From contig NZ_VOGY01000001.1 in assembly GCF_008033385.1 (NCBI RefSeq), positions 620,001 to 684,000 on the forward strand: a DNA stretch of 64,000 nucleotides. The letters run 5' to 3'. The position numbers and the translations under genes were made by a program. Under the pieces are notes generated by a model, which was given only the letters and a program-made list of their open reading frames with translations, was not told the origin of the DNA and searched no databases. The DNA is from Algibacter pacificus. GTDB taxonomy: Bacteria > Bacteroidota > Bacteroidia > Flavobacteriales > Flavobacteriaceae. Below are positions 27,523-38,487 of the stretch, one piece after another. The first letter of the stretch is position 1, and each line of letters starts with the position of its first letter.

Positions 27523-28958
27523 TGAGTAAAAAATTGATATTTAGTTTGGTATGCTTGTGTGTTTTAATATGCAGTTGTAATTCTAAAAAGAAAGCAGCGT
27601 TAACAGAAGTTAACAAAGGTACACAGGTAGACTATTTTGCAGATAATGGTTATGGAAATGCTGTTGCTATTGTACAACATCCTTCTGGAGTCTATCACAA
27701 AGGAATCACATATGTGGCTTACCAAGGCCCTTTAGAAGATCCTTACGTAGTGTCTTATAATCATAATACCAAAGAATGGAAAGGACCATTTAAAGCAGGC
27801 GTGAGTGAGTTGGGAAAAGACCCGAATCGTAAAAAGAAAATAGATAATCACGGTAAGCCAGCAATTCTTATTGATGAAGAGGATTATATTCATATTGCAT
27901 TTGGAGGGCATGGAGGTATGCCTAAGCATGGAAAAAACAGGTTAGGAAATTATCATGGTGGAAAAAATCAACATGCTATTTCTAAAAAACCTTTAGATAT
28001 TTCAAGCTGGGAAACACTTGATAATATTCCGCCTTTTGGCACTTACAATCAGTTTATAAAAATGGATAATGGAGATCTCTATTTATTTTATCGCCATGGT
28101 GCGCATAGAAGCGACTGGGTGTATCAAAAATCAACCGACAATGGTGTTACTTTTGCCGAACCTGTTTCATTTTTAAAGCATAAACGGCTACAACATATTG
28201 AAGCGGAAGATTCTTGGTATCCTTGGGTTAGTCGCGGGAATGGAGATGATATCATTGTAGCATTCGATTACCATATTTGCAGAGATAATAAAAACGCTCA
28301 AGATAAAAGAGGGCATATTCCTGAAAGACATCATTTGTATTATATGGTTTTTAATACCAAGACAGGACAATGGAAAAATGTTAAAAACGAACTTTTAGAC
28401 ATGCCTTTAACTAAAGAAATGGCAGATGAAAAAACCTTGGTAAAAGAAATACCTCATGATTGGACTTTTCAAGGAATTGCCGATGTTGATCCTGATGGAA
28501 AACCACAAGTTTGTGTGTTGGTTGGTCCAGATATAGGAGCCAAAAGAAGTGGACCTAAGCGTTTACAACATTTTAGATGGAATGGACAAGCGTGGTTACA
28601 AAGCAAGAATGCTAATCTTCCTAGAGGAAATGGAGATTTAGAAGTAAAATCTGCAACAGAAGTGAGTATTTATTTAGAGAGTGAAACTAATAATGAAGTT
28701 GGAGAAATTGCTAAATGGGATAGTTTTGATGGTGGTGATACTTTTAAAAAGAATAAGATTTTTTTACAAAGAAAAAATGCTGGTTTTGTGATATCAGCTC
28801 TTATTGATAATCCACACCCAGATGCTAGAATAATCGTAGGAGAAAAAGAAGATGGAACAGATTTTAGGAAAATGTATTTGTTAGGTGATAATGGCCCCAT
28901 TAAAAGAGATGGTAAAGAAGCATCAGTTTTAAATGATAAGAATAATAAACTAAATTAA
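27519..28958 (+). CDS. PL25-like ulvan lyase (BNR-4 beta-propeller), lipoprotein
   Basis: The 479-residue protein has a lipobox LICSC and is otherwise a beta-propeller. His111 (DNHGKP), His131 (GGHGG), Tyr176 (FGTYNQF), Arg192 (LFYRHG) and Tyr234 (DSWYPW) stand at a constant offset of 12 from the residues I recall for the PL25 ulvan lyase PLSV_3936 (His123, His143, Tyr188, Arg204, Tyr246). That complete match is strong evidence for a working PL25-type active site cleaving rhamnose-3-sulfate to glucuronate/iduronate bonds. Unlike the PL24-like enzyme it has no T9SS tail, so it is lipid-anchored, probably acting on imported oligomers or at the surface. It is translationally coupled to the GH106 gene. 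Confidence 0.88.
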   Translation: MMSKKLIFSLVCLCVLICSCNSKKKAALTEVNKGTQVDYFADNGYGNAVAIVQHPSGVYHKGITYVAYQGPLEDPYVVSYNHNTKEWKGPFKAGVSELGKDPNRKKKIDNHGKPAILIDEEDYIHIAFGGHGGMPKHGKNRLGNYHGGKNQHAISKKPLDISSWETLDNIPPFGTYNQFIKMDNGDLYLFYRHGAHRSDWVYQKSTDNGVTFAEPVSFLKHKRLQHIEAEDSWYPWVSRGNGDDIIVAFDYHICRDNKNAQDKRGHIPERHHLYYMVFNTKTGQWKNVKNELLDMPLTKEMADEKTLVKEIPHDWTFQGIADVDPDGKPQVCVLVGPDIGAKRSGPKRLQHFRWNGQAWLQSKNANLPRGNGDLEVKSATEVSIYLESETNNEVGEIAKWDSFDGGDTFKKNKIFLQRKNAGFVISALIDNPHPDARIIVGEKEDGTDFRKMYLLGDNGPIKRDGKEASVLNDKNNKLN

Positions 28959-28964
28959 CTAAAA

Positions 28965-30314
28965 ATGAAAGTAATAAGAAAAGCTAGTTTTGTTTTTTTA
29001 GCACTTTGTATGTTGTTTTCCTGTGGAAATAAATCGAAGAGTGAAGCAACTAAAAACGACGAAAAGGAACAAAAAGAAAATACCCAAGCACCAAACATTG
29101 TATTCATATTGTCAGACGACCAATCATGGACCGATTATGGTTTTATGGGCGATGAGAACATAGAAACACCGCGTTTGGATAAGTTTGCTTCAGAGAGTTT
29201 AACCTTTACCCGTGGGTATGTGCCAACACCTTTATGTTCACCATCACTTGCCTCAATCATTACAGGACGTTATCCAAAAAATCACGGTGTTTTAGGAAAT
29301 GACAAAGTTTATGAGCGTGTAAAGGGAGATCGTAAAGCAAGCCAAAAAAATAGAGCAGAGGCTTATAAACCCATCATTTCTGCTTTTGAAAAACAAACCA
29401 CACTGCCAGATTTATTAAAAGAAAAGGGCTATTTATCCTTTCAAACCGGAAAATGGTGGCACGGAAATCATAAAGTAGGCGGTTTTGATTATGGTATGAC
29501 ACATGGAGATCCTAAACGTGGTGGTCGTCATGGCGATTACGGATTAGAAATTGGTAGAAAAGGCTTAGATACTCTAAATAGTTATGTGGATTTAGCTCTT
29601 AAAGAAAAGAAGCCTTTCTTTTTATGGTATGCACCATTTTTACCTCATAGACCGCATAATCCTCCAGCTAGATTATATGAAAAATATAAAAAGAAAACAG
29701 ACTCAGAACACTTAGCAAAATATTGGGCCATGTGCGAGTGGTTTGATGAAACTTGTGGTGAATTGTTCGATTTGTTTGAAGATAAAGGATTAACAGAAAA
29801 CACGTTGTTTGTTTATGTTTGCGATAATGGTTGGGCTCAAGACCCAGAAAAAAGCGGTTACCTTAAGCACTCAAAACGAGCACCTTTTGATATGGGAATC
29901 CGAACACCAATAATGTATAAATGGAAAGATAAAATTACGCCTAAAATGGATACCAAAACAATTACAAGTAGTATTGATATGGTACCTACAGTACTGGATG
30001 TTTTAGGGATTGAAAAACCTCAAAACTTACCAGGACTTAGCGTTTTAGATACAAAAGCATTAAATGAACGAAAAGGTATTTTCGGAGAAGTATATGCACA
30101 TGATTTTGATACCATTGAAAATAGTATGTATTACAATATGGCCATTTTTCCTCCATATAAAATTATTGTTCCAGATCCCGTAAGAAAGAAAGATGAAGTG
30201 GTGCAATTATTTAATATAGATGAAGACCCTTTTGAGGAGCATAATTTGGCGACTTCACATCCTGAAATAGTAAAGGAATTAAAACAAAAAATTAATACTT
30301 TTAGAGCTAAATAG
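28965..30314 (+). CDS. S1-family sulfatase with CSPSL instead of CxPSR
   Basis: The 449-residue lipoprotein (lipobox MLFSC) begins its sulfatase domain with NIVFILSDDQSWTDYG. Cys91 is in the position of the formylglycine precursor, but the motif reads C-S-P-S-L; the DNA (TGT TCA CCA TCA CTT) confirms Leu95 in place of Arg. The following ASIITGRYPKNHG is normal, as is the second metal site FVYVCDNGWAQ and the KHSKRAPFD lysine segment. Sulfatases with CxPSL exist in environmental bacteria as far as I recall, so the gene is not obviously broken, but maturation or activity may differ. It starts 6 bases after the PL25-like gene. Confidence 0.9.
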   Translation: MKVIRKASFVFLALCMLFSCGNKSKSEATKNDEKEQKENTQAPNIVFILSDDQSWTDYGFMGDENIETPRLDKFASESLTFTRGYVPTPLCSPSLASIITGRYPKNHGVLGNDKVYERVKGDRKASQKNRAEAYKPIISAFEKQTTLPDLLKEKGYLSFQTGKWWHGNHKVGGFDYGMTHGDPKRGGRHGDYGLEIGRKGLDTLNSYVDLALKEKKPFFLWYAPFLPHRPHNPPARLYEKYKKKTDSEHLAKYWAMCEWFDETCGELFDLFEDKGLTENTLFVYVCDNGWAQDPEKSGYLKHSKRAPFDMGIRTPIMYKWKDKITPKMDTKTITSSIDMVPTVLDVLGIEKPQNLPGLSVLDTKALNERKGIFGEVYAHDFDTIENSMYYNMAIFPPYKIIVPDPVRKKDEVVQLFNIDEDPFEEHNLATSHPEIVKELKQKINTFRAK

Positions 30315-30320
30315 AAAATT

Positions 30321-31820
30321 ATGAAATATAGAAAGTTGTTATTTTTAGTTTCATTGGCTTTTTTTTCATGTAAAAATGAAAAAACTGAAGTGGTAAATGA
30401 AGAAGCTGCTAAACCCAATGTATTATTTATTGCTGTTGATGATTTAAATAATATGATTGGACCTATCGATAATTTTACAAATGTAAAAACTCCAAATTTT
30501 GATAGACTTGCAGATATGGGAGTTACTTTTACAAATGCTCATGTACAAGCGCCTTTATGTGGACCATCAAGAGCTTCAATAATGACAGGTTTACGACCAT
30601 CAACTACAGGTATTTATGGCATGACACCCGATAATGAAGTGAGAAGGGCGGGGAATCCTAGTACAAAAGATATTACCTTTTTGCCAGAGTATTTTGAGCA
30701 AAATGGCTACCATACCATGGGTATTGGGAAATTATTCCATATCCACGCACCAGATAGCGTGTTTAATGAGTCTGGAGGTCGCGTAAAAGGTTTTGGTCCC
30801 TATCCAAAAGAACGAATTGTTTGGGATGGTTTTGGAACTTCAAAATCTAAAAAAGGCAAATACGGACGTACAAGTACCGACTGGGGAGCTTTTCCAGAAA
30901 ATGATACCTTAATGCCAGATCATCATTCTGTAGATTGGACGATTGAGCGTTTAAATAGAAAATACGACAAACCTTTCTTTTTAGGCTTAGGTTTTTTACG
31001 TGTTCATGTACCGTTATATGTGCCACAAAAATGGTTTGACATGCATCCTTTGGATAGTATAAAAACACCTCCTTATTTAGCCGATGATTTAAAAGATATT
31101 CCAAATGTAGGTTTACAAATAAATGATTTACCAATGATGCCATCTACAGAATGGGCTATTGAAAGTGGCGAATGGAAAAAAATTGTCCAAGCCTATTTAG
31201 CTTGTATGAGTTATGTAGATTATGAATTGGGTCGCGTTCTTGACGCTCTAGGAAATAGTGAATATGCCGATAATACAATTGTTGTTTTATGGTCCGATCA
31301 TGGTTACCGATTAGGAGAAAAAGGCACTTTTGCAAAACATGCACTTTGGGAAACCGCTACAAAAGCACCACTAATGTTTGCAGGACCTCAATTACCAAAA
31401 GGCAAGAAGATTGACGCGCCTGTTGAAATGTTATCAATGTACCCAACTTTATTAGAACTGGCTAATCTTCCTGCTTATGATAGGAATGAAGGGAAAAGTT
31501 TGGTGTCTATGATGACAGAAGAGCATGGAATGAAAGAGGCCTATGCACTTACTACCTATGGTATGAACAACCATGCTGTTAGAACAAATCAATACAGATA
31601 CATTCAGTATGAAGATGGAACAGAAGAGTTCTATGACCATTCTATAGACCCTAATGAATGGCATAACGAAGCGGCTAACCCAAAGTACAAAGCGCAGATA
31701 GAAAACATGAAAAAGCTTTTACCGAAAGTAAATTCTAAATGGGATGAGAGTTCTAACTATACATTTCAACCTTATTTTGTAGAGCAAAAAGCAAGGGTAA
31801 ACGGAGAAGAAAATAAGTAA
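30321..31820 (+). CDS. S1-family sulfatase, iduronate-2-sulfatase-like
   Basis: The 499-residue lipoprotein (lipobox AFFSC) has the metal-binding start [15 protein letters not shown] and the canonical CGPSR motif with Cys80, then SIMTGLRPSTTGIYG. The second metal site is LWSDHGYRLGEKG and the lysine segment is KHALWE. It is very similar in layout to the sulfatases at 14.8 kb and 33.3 kb and probably belongs to the same S1_7-type group. It is 6 bases after the preceding sulfatase and 12 bases before the next, in the core of a four-sulfatase block. Confidence 0.92.
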   Translation: MKYRKLLFLVSLAFFSCKNEKTEVVNEEAAKPNVLFIAVDDLNNMIGPIDNFTNVKTPNFDRLADMGVTFTNAHVQAPLCGPSRASIMTGLRPSTTGIYGMTPDNEVRRAGNPSTKDITFLPEYFEQNGYHTMGIGKLFHIHAPDSVFNESGGRVKGFGPYPKERIVWDGFGTSKSKKGKYGRTSTDWGAFPENDTLMPDHHSVDWTIERLNRKYDKPFFLGLGFLRVHVPLYVPQKWFDMHPLDSIKTPPYLADDLKDIPNVGLQINDLPMMPSTEWAIESGEWKKIVQAYLACMSYVDYELGRVLDALGNSEYADNTIVVLWSDHGYRLGEKGTFAKHALWETATKAPLMFAGPQLPKGKKIDAPVEMLSMYPTLLELANLPAYDRNEGKSLVSMMTEEHGMKEAYALTTYGMNNHAVRTNQYRYIQYEDGTEEFYDHSIDPNEWHNEAANPKYKAQIENMKKLLPKVNSKWDESSNYTFQPYFVEQKARVNGEENK

Positions 31821-31832
31821 AAGTTATTGGTT

Positions 31833-33326
31833 ATGATAGGTGAGGATTTTAATATTACGAAAAGTAGAATATATTTAAAAATAGCAATAGGCTTAACTCT
31901 TATTGGGTTAACAAATTGTGGGAACAGTAATAAGACTTTAAATAAAGTACAAAAGGCTATTGATAAACCAAACATCATTTTCTATCTAGCCGACGATCAA
32001 GATGTTTATGACTACGGTTGTTACGGCAATGAAAAAGTAAACACTTCGGCGGTAGATAGGTTGGCCAAAGAAGGTATGCTATTTACTAATGCCTTTACTG
32101 CTCAAGCCATTTGTGCCCCAAGTAGGTCGCAGTTATTTACGGGTAAATATCCACTTAAAAATGGATGTTTTGCTAACCATACAGCTACAAAACCCAATAT
32201 TAAAAGCGTTACTGCTAGAATGAAGCAATTAGGGTATGAGGTGGTTTTAGCAGGAAAAAGTCACGTAAAACCATCAAGTGTTTACGAGTGGGATAGAGAA
32301 TGGCAACCCGTTCCTAAAAAGGGTGTGCCTAGAGACTATATTCCGTTAGATAGTATTGAAGCTTATTTTAAAACTTCAAATAAACCATTTTGTATGTTTA
32401 TTACATCAAAATACCCACACGCTAAATATTTTGAAGTAGAACATGCCAGTAAAGAGGATATTAAGTGGTATCCTTTTAACGCCGATAAAAAGGACAATAA
32501 AGATTTTGTAAATAAAAAAGCAGGTTATTATAAAAGTATAGAGGAAGATAACAACCAAATAGAGCATGTTTTGAAATATGTTGATGATTATTTAGGCGAC
32601 AATACACTATTTATTTACAGTGCAGACCATGGAGTTTCAGGCAAATTTACAGTTAAAGATATTGGTTTAAAAGTACCCTTCGTAGCTCGTTGGCCAAAAG
32701 TAATTAAACCGGGGACAACCTCTAGCCAGCTCATACATTATACCGATGTGCTACCCACATTTATGGACATAGCAGGAGGAAAGGCTACGGATGATATGGA
32801 TGGTAAAAGCTTTCTACCGCTTTTAAAAGGTGAAGATATACAAATTAATAAGTATGTCTATGGAGTAAGAACCAACCAGAATATTTTAAATTCCGAAGTA
32901 TTTCCATCAAGAATGATTCGCAACAAACGTTACAAATACATCAGGAATTTTAATGCTTTAGAAGTTGTAAAACAAAACTTAACAGGAAAACCACAAGTCG
33001 ATTATTTTATAAAAAGAGGTGCCACAGCATTTAAAAAAGAACCTTTTGAAGCATTATACGATTTACAAAACGACCCGTTTGAGCAACATAATTTAGCTAA
33101 AAACCCGGAGCTTAATTCTATGAAGGAAAACTTAAAAAAAGCCATGTTTAGCTGGATGAAATCTCAAGGCGATATTTTAAATAAAACTATAGGAAATATG
33201 CCTATCATAACACCTAAAGGCAATAAAGGATTTAAATTAGACCAAGATACACCAACCCGAACCATTCCAGATGCTGTTAAAAATACCTTGAAAAAAGGTG
33301 ATTATATAGTTATTGAGCATTGGTAA
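31833..33326 (+). CDS. S1-family sulfatase, heparan-N-sulfatase-like
   Basis: A TTG at 31827 extends the frame by two codons, but ATG 31833 is the better start; 497 residues result. The N-terminus is longer than usual before a hydrophobic span ending in the lipobox [23 protein letters not shown] and Cys94 in CAPSR, followed by [10 protein letters not shown], define an S1 sulfatase. The second metal site is [10 protein letters not shown]. The compact layout resembles sulfamidase-like (S1_8) enzymes, but the substrate in this locus is probably an O-sulfated rhamnose or uronate oligomer. It ends 13 bases before the next sulfatase start. Confidence 0.9.
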   Translation: MIGEDFNITKSRIYLKIAIGLTLIGLTNCGNSNKTLNKVQKAIDKPNIIFYLADDQDVYDYGCYGNEKVNTSAVDRLAKEGMLFTNAFTAQAICAPSRSQLFTGKYPLKNGCFANHTATKPNIKSVTARMKQLGYEVVLAGKSHVKPSSVYEWDREWQPVPKKGVPRDYIPLDSIEAYFKTSNKPFCMFITSKYPHAKYFEVEHASKEDIKWYPFNADKKDNKDFVNKKAGYYKSIEEDNNQIEHVLKYVDDYLGDNTLFIYSADHGVSGKFTVKDIGLKVPFVARWPKVIKPGTTSSQLIHYTDVLPTFMDIAGGKATDDMDGKSFLPLLKGEDIQINKYVYGVRTNQNILNSEVFPSRMIRNKRYKYIRNFNALEVVKQNLTGKPQVDYFIKRGATAFKKEPFEALYDLQNDPFEQHNLAKNPELNSMKENLKKAMFSWMKSQGDILNKTIGNMPIITPKGNKGFKLDQDTPTRTIPDAVKNTLKKGDYIVIEHW

Positions 33327-33339
33327 AAATCATTTCAAA

Positions 33340-34767
33340 ATGAATAAAATATTTTTATATCTGTTAAGTTTGGTACTGGTTTTTACGTCCTGTAAAGACA
33401 AGGATGAAACCTCTGAAAACAGCCCGTTTAAAACACCAAAAAACATTTTGTTTATAGCGGTTGACGATTTAAGACCCGAACTAAACTTTTACGGTGCAAA
33501 CCATATTAAATCGCCAAATCTAGATCAATTATCTCAAGAGAGTTTAGTATTCAATAGAGCTTATTGCAATATACCTGTTTGCGGAGCTTCTAGGGCAAGT
33601 TTGCTTACAGGAACAAGACCCACAAGGCATCGGTTTATAGATTATAATACACGAGCAGATACCGATGTGCCTCATGCCATATCTTTACCAAAATTATTAA
33701 AGCAAAACGGTTATACAACTATTTCTAACGGAAAGATTTTTCATCATAATGACGACGATAGTTTAGCTTGGGATAAAAGGTGGTTTCCAAAGGGAAATAT
33801 TCGAAACTATCAGTTGGAAAAAAACATTATAGAAAATGGTAATGCAAATTTGGCTATGGGAGGTGCTAGCGCTTTTGAAAAAGCCGATGTTGATGATACA
33901 GCATATTTTGATGGACAAATAGCCCAAAAAGGAATAGCCGATTTGCGTAAATTAAAGAACAAAAACAAACCTTTTTTTCTAGCTATGGGGTTTATGAAAC
34001 CGCATTTGCCTTTTAACGCGCCCAAAAGGTATTGGGATTTATATAATAGAAATGAAATAGAACTTCCTGAATCTTATATGCAACCAGAATCCACACCAGC
34101 AGAGGCGTTTAATAATTTTGGCGAATTGCGTAATTATGGAAACATTCCTAGAAAAGGAAAAATTCCTGATAGTTTAGCCAAAGAACTTATTCATGGGTAT
34201 TATGCTTGTGTAAGTTATGTGGATGCTCAAATTGGATTGGTGTTAGATGAATTAAAACGGTTAGAATTAGATGATGATACCATTGTAATTTTATGGGGAG
34301 ACCACGGGTGGAATTTAGGCGACCATAAATTATGGTGTAAACACGTAACCTTTGAAACCGCATTAAGAGCGCCTTTAATCATTAAGGTTCCCGGAAAAAC
34401 AAGGGGAGAATCTACAAATGCCATTATAGAGTTTATAGATATTTACCCAACTTTAACAGAGTTAGTTGGTTTGGAAACGCCTGCTACGGTTGAAGGCACT
34501 AGTTTTGTGCCAATCATTAATGGAAAGGCTTTTCAAAAAGACTGGGCTGTGAGTAAATTTAAAGACGCCGTAGCCTTAATAAAAGGCGATTTGTTTTACA
34601 CAGAATGGACAGATGACCAAGGAGTTGCTTATGCTCGTATGTTATTCGACCATAAAATCGATCCTTTAGAACTAGATAATTTGGCTGAAAAACCAGAATA
34701 TAAAGAATTAGTTAAATCGCTTGCTGTAGAATTAAGAGAAAAATGGGGGAAAGATTTCTTAAATTAA
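33340..34767 (+). CDS. S1-family sulfatase, iduronate-2-sulfatase-like, CGASR variant
   Basis: A TTG at 33313 would overlap the upstream gene; ATG 33340 gives a clean lipoprotein signal (lipobox VFTSC), so it is preferred (475 residues). [18 protein letters not shown] is followed by Cys81 in C-G-A-S-R, an accepted form of the formylglycine motif with Ala for Pro. The second metal site is [12 protein letters not shown] and the lysine segment is KHVTFE. It is closest in layout to the sulfatase at 14.8 kb, sharing the [16 protein letters not shown] block. The next gene starts within its last 25 bases. Confidence 0.92.
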   Translation: MNKIFLYLLSLVLVFTSCKDKDETSENSPFKTPKNILFIAVDDLRPELNFYGANHIKSPNLDQLSQESLVFNRAYCNIPVCGASRASLLTGTRPTRHRFIDYNTRADTDVPHAISLPKLLKQNGYTTISNGKIFHHNDDDSLAWDKRWFPKGNIRNYQLEKNIIENGNANLAMGGASAFEKADVDDTAYFDGQIAQKGIADLRKLKNKNKPFFLAMGFMKPHLPFNAPKRYWDLYNRNEIELPESYMQPESTPAEAFNNFGELRNYGNIPRKGKIPDSLAKELIHGYYACVSYVDAQIGLVLDELKRLELDDDTIVILWGDHGWNLGDHKLWCKHVTFETALRAPLIIKVPGKTRGESTNAIIEFIDIYPTLTELVGLETPATVEGTSFVPIINGKAFQKDWAVSKFKDAVALIKGDLFYTEWTDDQGVAYARMLFDHKIDPLELDNLAEKPEYKELVKSLAVELREKWGKDFLN

Positions 34768-37265
34768 TAAATGTGATATTTTTATTTAGAAAATTACAAA
34801 TAGTACTATGGTTTTTAATAGCATTTCAGACAAGTGTGGTTGGTCAAGAATTAAAAAGACCTTTTATTTTGGTAAAAGAAAGCGAAAAAAAAGCTGTTCT
34901 TGAGAAAATAAAAACACAGGGTTGGGCAAAAGATATTTACGATAAATTAGTGTTTAAAGTGGATAAAGAAGTGAATACTTTTATTAAAAACCCCGATAAG
35001 TATATCAAACAATTACCATTCAATTGGTCTGGCATAGAGAAGAACAGTTTTCCTCCATTTTATAAAACTGATCATGTTGAAAACGGTATTCATAAAAATT
35101 TAGATAATGCTACAGAAGAAGAATGGAAACCTGCGGCAATACTTATAGAATACTTGCAATTAGCTTTAGATTGTAGCATGATATATTATGTAACAGAAGA
35201 TGAAAAGTATGCTTACCTGGCAAGTAGTATTTTGTATTCTTTTATAAATTCTGTACAAAAATCTCAATTATCCGAGTGGCATGGAAGAGGCGGTTGGTTA
35301 TTTCCATATGATGGTTTTAGAGAAGTACGTGTAATTGGATATAAACTACCTTTAGTTTACGATTTTTTGTCACCATACCTTAAAAATGGGGGTAAATCCT
35401 TTGATATTATAAAAAATAAAAATGTAGATTTCCCTTTTAACAAAGCACAAGAGGTGTTTAGAACATATGCTAATATTTCAGTGAACTACGGGCATACAGG
35501 TTCTAACCATCCCGTCCTAGAATCACCAAGTCTAGTATATAATGCCTTAGCCATAGACGATGAGCAAGAACGTGAAAAATGGTTGTCGTATTTTTTAACT
35601 GAAAATACAAAAAACCAAGATGCGCTTAATACCATGGCTAAAAATTATAAAGAAAAAGGCGATATTTGGCCAGAAACATCTCAGTATTTAAATCATTCTA
35701 CCGCTATAATAGCAAAACTTATGCTAGTGATAAATCGGTATAGACCAGAATTAAAATTAGCCAAACAATATCCCAATGTGCTATATGCGTTACCAAGGTT
35801 GGATTATTTTGTGTATCCAAATAATGAACTCATAAGATGGGGCGATGGTCATCGTAGTGGAACTGCGATATATAGTGCTTATGAAAATGCTTATATTTTA
35901 GCAAAAATGGATGGTTTAATCGATCTAAAAGAAAAGTTTGGTCCGCTTATTAATAGAGCCATGCGTGATGGTAAATATAAACGAGAAGGTATGGAGTCTA
36001 TTTTTTGGTATAATAATATTGAAGGGGATCCTGAAGGGGTTAAATTGAGTCGAACCGATAGAGTATATCATGCAGGTATCGTTATGCAAAGAAATTTGAG
36101 TAGCACTAACCGTCCTAAAGATGGTTTAATGTGTTTTGTAGGTGGTGCGCACATGGTTCATGGACATGCAGAAGGTATGAATATAGAATTGTATGGTGAA
36201 GGACAGGTTCTAGGTGTTGACAATGGCAGAGGTAAATATGCTAAAGATATCCATGAAAATTATTCTAGAATTTTTGCAGCGCACAACACCGTAATTGTAA
36301 ATGGTAGTTCTCAAGGCGAAGGTGGTTGGAGTAATTTAGGGATTAATACTGTTCAACTGGTTTCAATGGAACCCAAGGTTGGGGCAGAGGGGGTTTCACC
36401 TTATCATTCCTTTAGTCAAACCAGTTTTGAAGATGATCGCGGTGATAAAGCAGAAGCAACACAACAACGTACTCTAGCGCTAATTAGAACCTCCCCAACA
36501 ACCGGGTATTATGTAGACGTATTTCGTTCTAAGTCAAGGTTATCAAATGAATATCATGATTATTTGTATCATAATATTGGTGATACACTTAGCATAGAAA
36601 ATACTGATATGAGTTTTATAAATACCCCCAATAGATATATGCAAAATGCTAATTTAGAATGGAATAAGAATAGGTATAGAAATCCTGGCTGGCATTTTTT
36701 TAAGGATGTTAAAACCTCAAAATCTTACGCAGGTGATGTAAAAGTCACGTTTAAAACCGAAAAATTAAAAGCTGGAGCATTATTTATGCAACTATATATT
36801 CCTGGTTTTGCAAACCGCAGTTACAGCCAAGTAAAAGCCCCTCAAACATATGAAGCGCCAGAACCTTATGATGATTTGACGACACCAACTTTGGTAATTA
36901 GAAATGAAGGCGAAGCTTGGAAAAACCCATTTGTAGTGGTTTATGAGCCCTACAATGCCATGGAGAATTCCTCTATTGTATCGGTTAACAAAATGGAACA
37001 AAATGGTATTTACAAAGGGCTAAAAATAGAAAGTAAAACGCCTACAAGAAGTTTAATTCAGTATATAATAACACAATCTAAAGAGGAGGTTTATAAAAAC
37101 GAAACTTTAGGTATTTATTTTAAAGGTACTTTTGCTGTAATTACTTTAGATAAAAAGGGTGTTTTGCAAAGTCTTTATATTGGAGAAGGCGAAAAATTAG
37201 TTTTTAAAGCGCATGAGGTAATTGGTAATAAGGATAAGGCCTTTTATAAAGTATTTGAAAAGTAA
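34743..37265 (+). CDS. Heparinase II/III-fold polysaccharide lyase (PL40-like?)
   Basis: The 840-residue protein starts at an ATG inside the end of the sulfatase gene; the leader is long but has a hydrophobic segment ending TSVVGQ, a likely signal peptide. The N-terminal half is an (alpha/alpha) toroid, with [10 protein letters not shown] near 250 as a probable active-site loop. The C-terminal half is the heparinase II/III beta-sandwich, with [22 protein letters not shown] and the following [10 protein letters not shown], typical of this superfamily. From memory, the PL40 ulvan lyase of Formosa is a protein of this size and fold; I cannot confirm family membership without a search. It closes the 30-kb plus-strand run and is followed by convergent regulator genes. 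Confidence 0.82.
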   Translation: MGERFLKLINVIFLFRKLQIVLWFLIAFQTSVVGQELKRPFILVKESEKKAVLEKIKTQGWAKDIYDKLVFKVDKEVNTFIKNPDKYIKQLPFNWSGIEKNSFPPFYKTDHVENGIHKNLDNATEEEWKPAAILIEYLQLALDCSMIYYVTEDEKYAYLASSILYSFINSVQKSQLSEWHGRGGWLFPYDGFREVRVIGYKLPLVYDFLSPYLKNGGKSFDIIKNKNVDFPFNKAQEVFRTYANISVNYGHTGSNHPVLESPSLVYNALAIDDEQEREKWLSYFLTENTKNQDALNTMAKNYKEKGDIWPETSQYLNHSTAIIAKLMLVINRYRPELKLAKQYPNVLYALPRLDYFVYPNNELIRWGDGHRSGTAIYSAYENAYILAKMDGLIDLKEKFGPLINRAMRDGKYKREGMESIFWYNNIEGDPEGVKLSRTDRVYHAGIVMQRNLSSTNRPKDGLMCFVGGAHMVHGHAEGMNIELYGEGQVLGVDNGRGKYAKDIHENYSRIFAAHNTVIVNGSSQGEGGWSNLGINTVQLVSMEPKVGAEGVSPYHSFSQTSFEDDRGDKAEATQQRTLALIRTSPTTGYYVDVFRSKSRLSNEYHDYLYHNIGDTLSIENTDMSFINTPNRYMQNANLEWNKNRYRNPGWHFFKDVKTSKSYAGDVKVTFKTEKLKAGALFMQLYIPGFANRSYSQVKAPQTYEAPEPYDDLTTPTLVIRNEGEAWKNPFVVVYEPYNAMENSSIVSVNKMEQNGIYKGLKIESKTPTRSLIQYIITQSKEEVYKNETLGIYFKGTFAVITLDKKGVLQSLYIGEGEKLVFKAHEVIGNKDKAFYKVFEK

Positions 37266-37361
37266 AAAGATTTCTAAAAAAGTGCTTCTATTTCGAGATT
37301 ATATTAAAAATATATTTACCTCAAATTTTACACTGTCACACTTTTTAGGATTTTGTGTCTT

Positions 37362-38408
37362 TTACAAAGATTCTCTCTCAATAAGGTGAAAAGGTACTTT
37401 TAGTTTTTCTTTCCTTTTATTTAATATAATATGTGCTGCAGTTTCTCCCATTACTTTAAAATCTGTCGATACTACGGTAATACCTAAAAGTTCTTTTAAA
37501 GCTGTATCATTGTAAGAAATAATTCCAATATCTGAACCTAATTTATATTCATCTTCTCTAACTTGTTTTACTAGATTTACTAAATCGGCTTCTTCAATGG
37601 TAATAAATAGATCTCCTTTTTTTAGTATTATGTCATCGTAGACTTCATTTAATATTTCAAAATCTAGTTTATGTTCTACGCAAAATTTTCTAAAACCATG
37701 TAGAATTCTTCTAGGATAAGGATAAACAGATTTATCTGGGTACACCAAAATAATTTTTTGGTATTTTTTTATTTTATTGAGACCTTCGGTTAAAGCATTG
37801 TAAATATCATTTTCAAAATCTTGATAAATTTCTCCTAAAACGTCATCTAAAATTGGTTTCACATTGTCTAGGATAATTAATTTTTCTTGCTGAATTTTTT
37901 TAATGGCATTAATCACGTTATTAGTGAAACTTACGTGTTTTAAATCTTCAGTTTTAAAGTGAGGCATGATAACATAGTAGTCATAGGCCGATTTGTTTTT
38001 GTCGAGTAAATTTAAAAATAGAGTTTCATCACAATGATAAATTTGTAAATCTACTAGAGAATTTCCTCCAATACTATTTAAAAAGTGATTATAAGTTTTT
38101 AGTTTATAAGAACTTAATTTATTTACAAGAAATAGAATATTAACTTTAGAGATTAGTTTTGTACGAGAAATGTAATACCCTTTGCCTCTAATAGGGGTAA
38201 TTATATTGCGTTCTTTTAAGATACTGTACGCCTTTTCAATGGTATCTCTAGAAAGGTAAAACTCTTCACTAAACATATTAATTGAAGGAATTTTTTGGTC
38301 CATCGTAAAATTTCCTATAGAGATATTATGGATAATAGAATCTATAATTTGTTGGTATTTAGGTACTCTGGAATTTTCGTCAATATTTATGTATTTAATG
38401 AGATCCAT
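37362..38408 (-). CDS. GntR-type HTH / LacI-type sensor transcriptional regulator (tandem copy A)
   Basis: The 348-residue protein has an N-terminal GntR winged helix (about 10-80; PKYQQIIDSIIHNI, SEEFYLSRDTIEKAY, IRGKGYYI), followed by a periplasmic-binding-protein-like effector domain (about 90-345; VNILFLVNKL, GIISYNDTALKELLGIT, GETAAHIIL). This architecture is that of AraR-type sugar repressors. It is on the minus strand, convergent with the lyase/sulfatase operon and 79 bases downstream of its own paralogue. The natural effector here would be rhamnose or a rhamnose-containing intermediate, by context. Confidence 0.9.
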   Translation of the reverse strand: MDLIKYINIDENSRVPKYQQIIDSIIHNISIGNFTMDQKIPSINMFSEEFYLSRDTIEKAYSILKERNIITPIRGKGYYISRTKLISKVNILFLVNKLSSYKLKTYNHFLNSIGGNSLVDLQIYHCDETLFLNLLDKNKSAYDYYVIMPHFKTEDLKHVSFTNNVINAIKKIQQEKLIILDNVKPILDDVLGEIYQDFENDIYNALTEGLNKIKKYQKIILVYPDKSVYPYPRRILHGFRKFCVEHKLDFEILNEVYDDIILKKGDLFITIEEADLVNLVKQVREDEYKLGSDIGIISYNDTALKELLGITVVSTDFKVMGETAAHIILNKRKEKLKVPFHLIERESL

Positions 38409-38487
38409 TTATATAAAGTAGGGTATTAATTTAGAGGATTATTTTTTTTTAAAATTACATTAAATTACGAAATATAAAAAATGTTAG

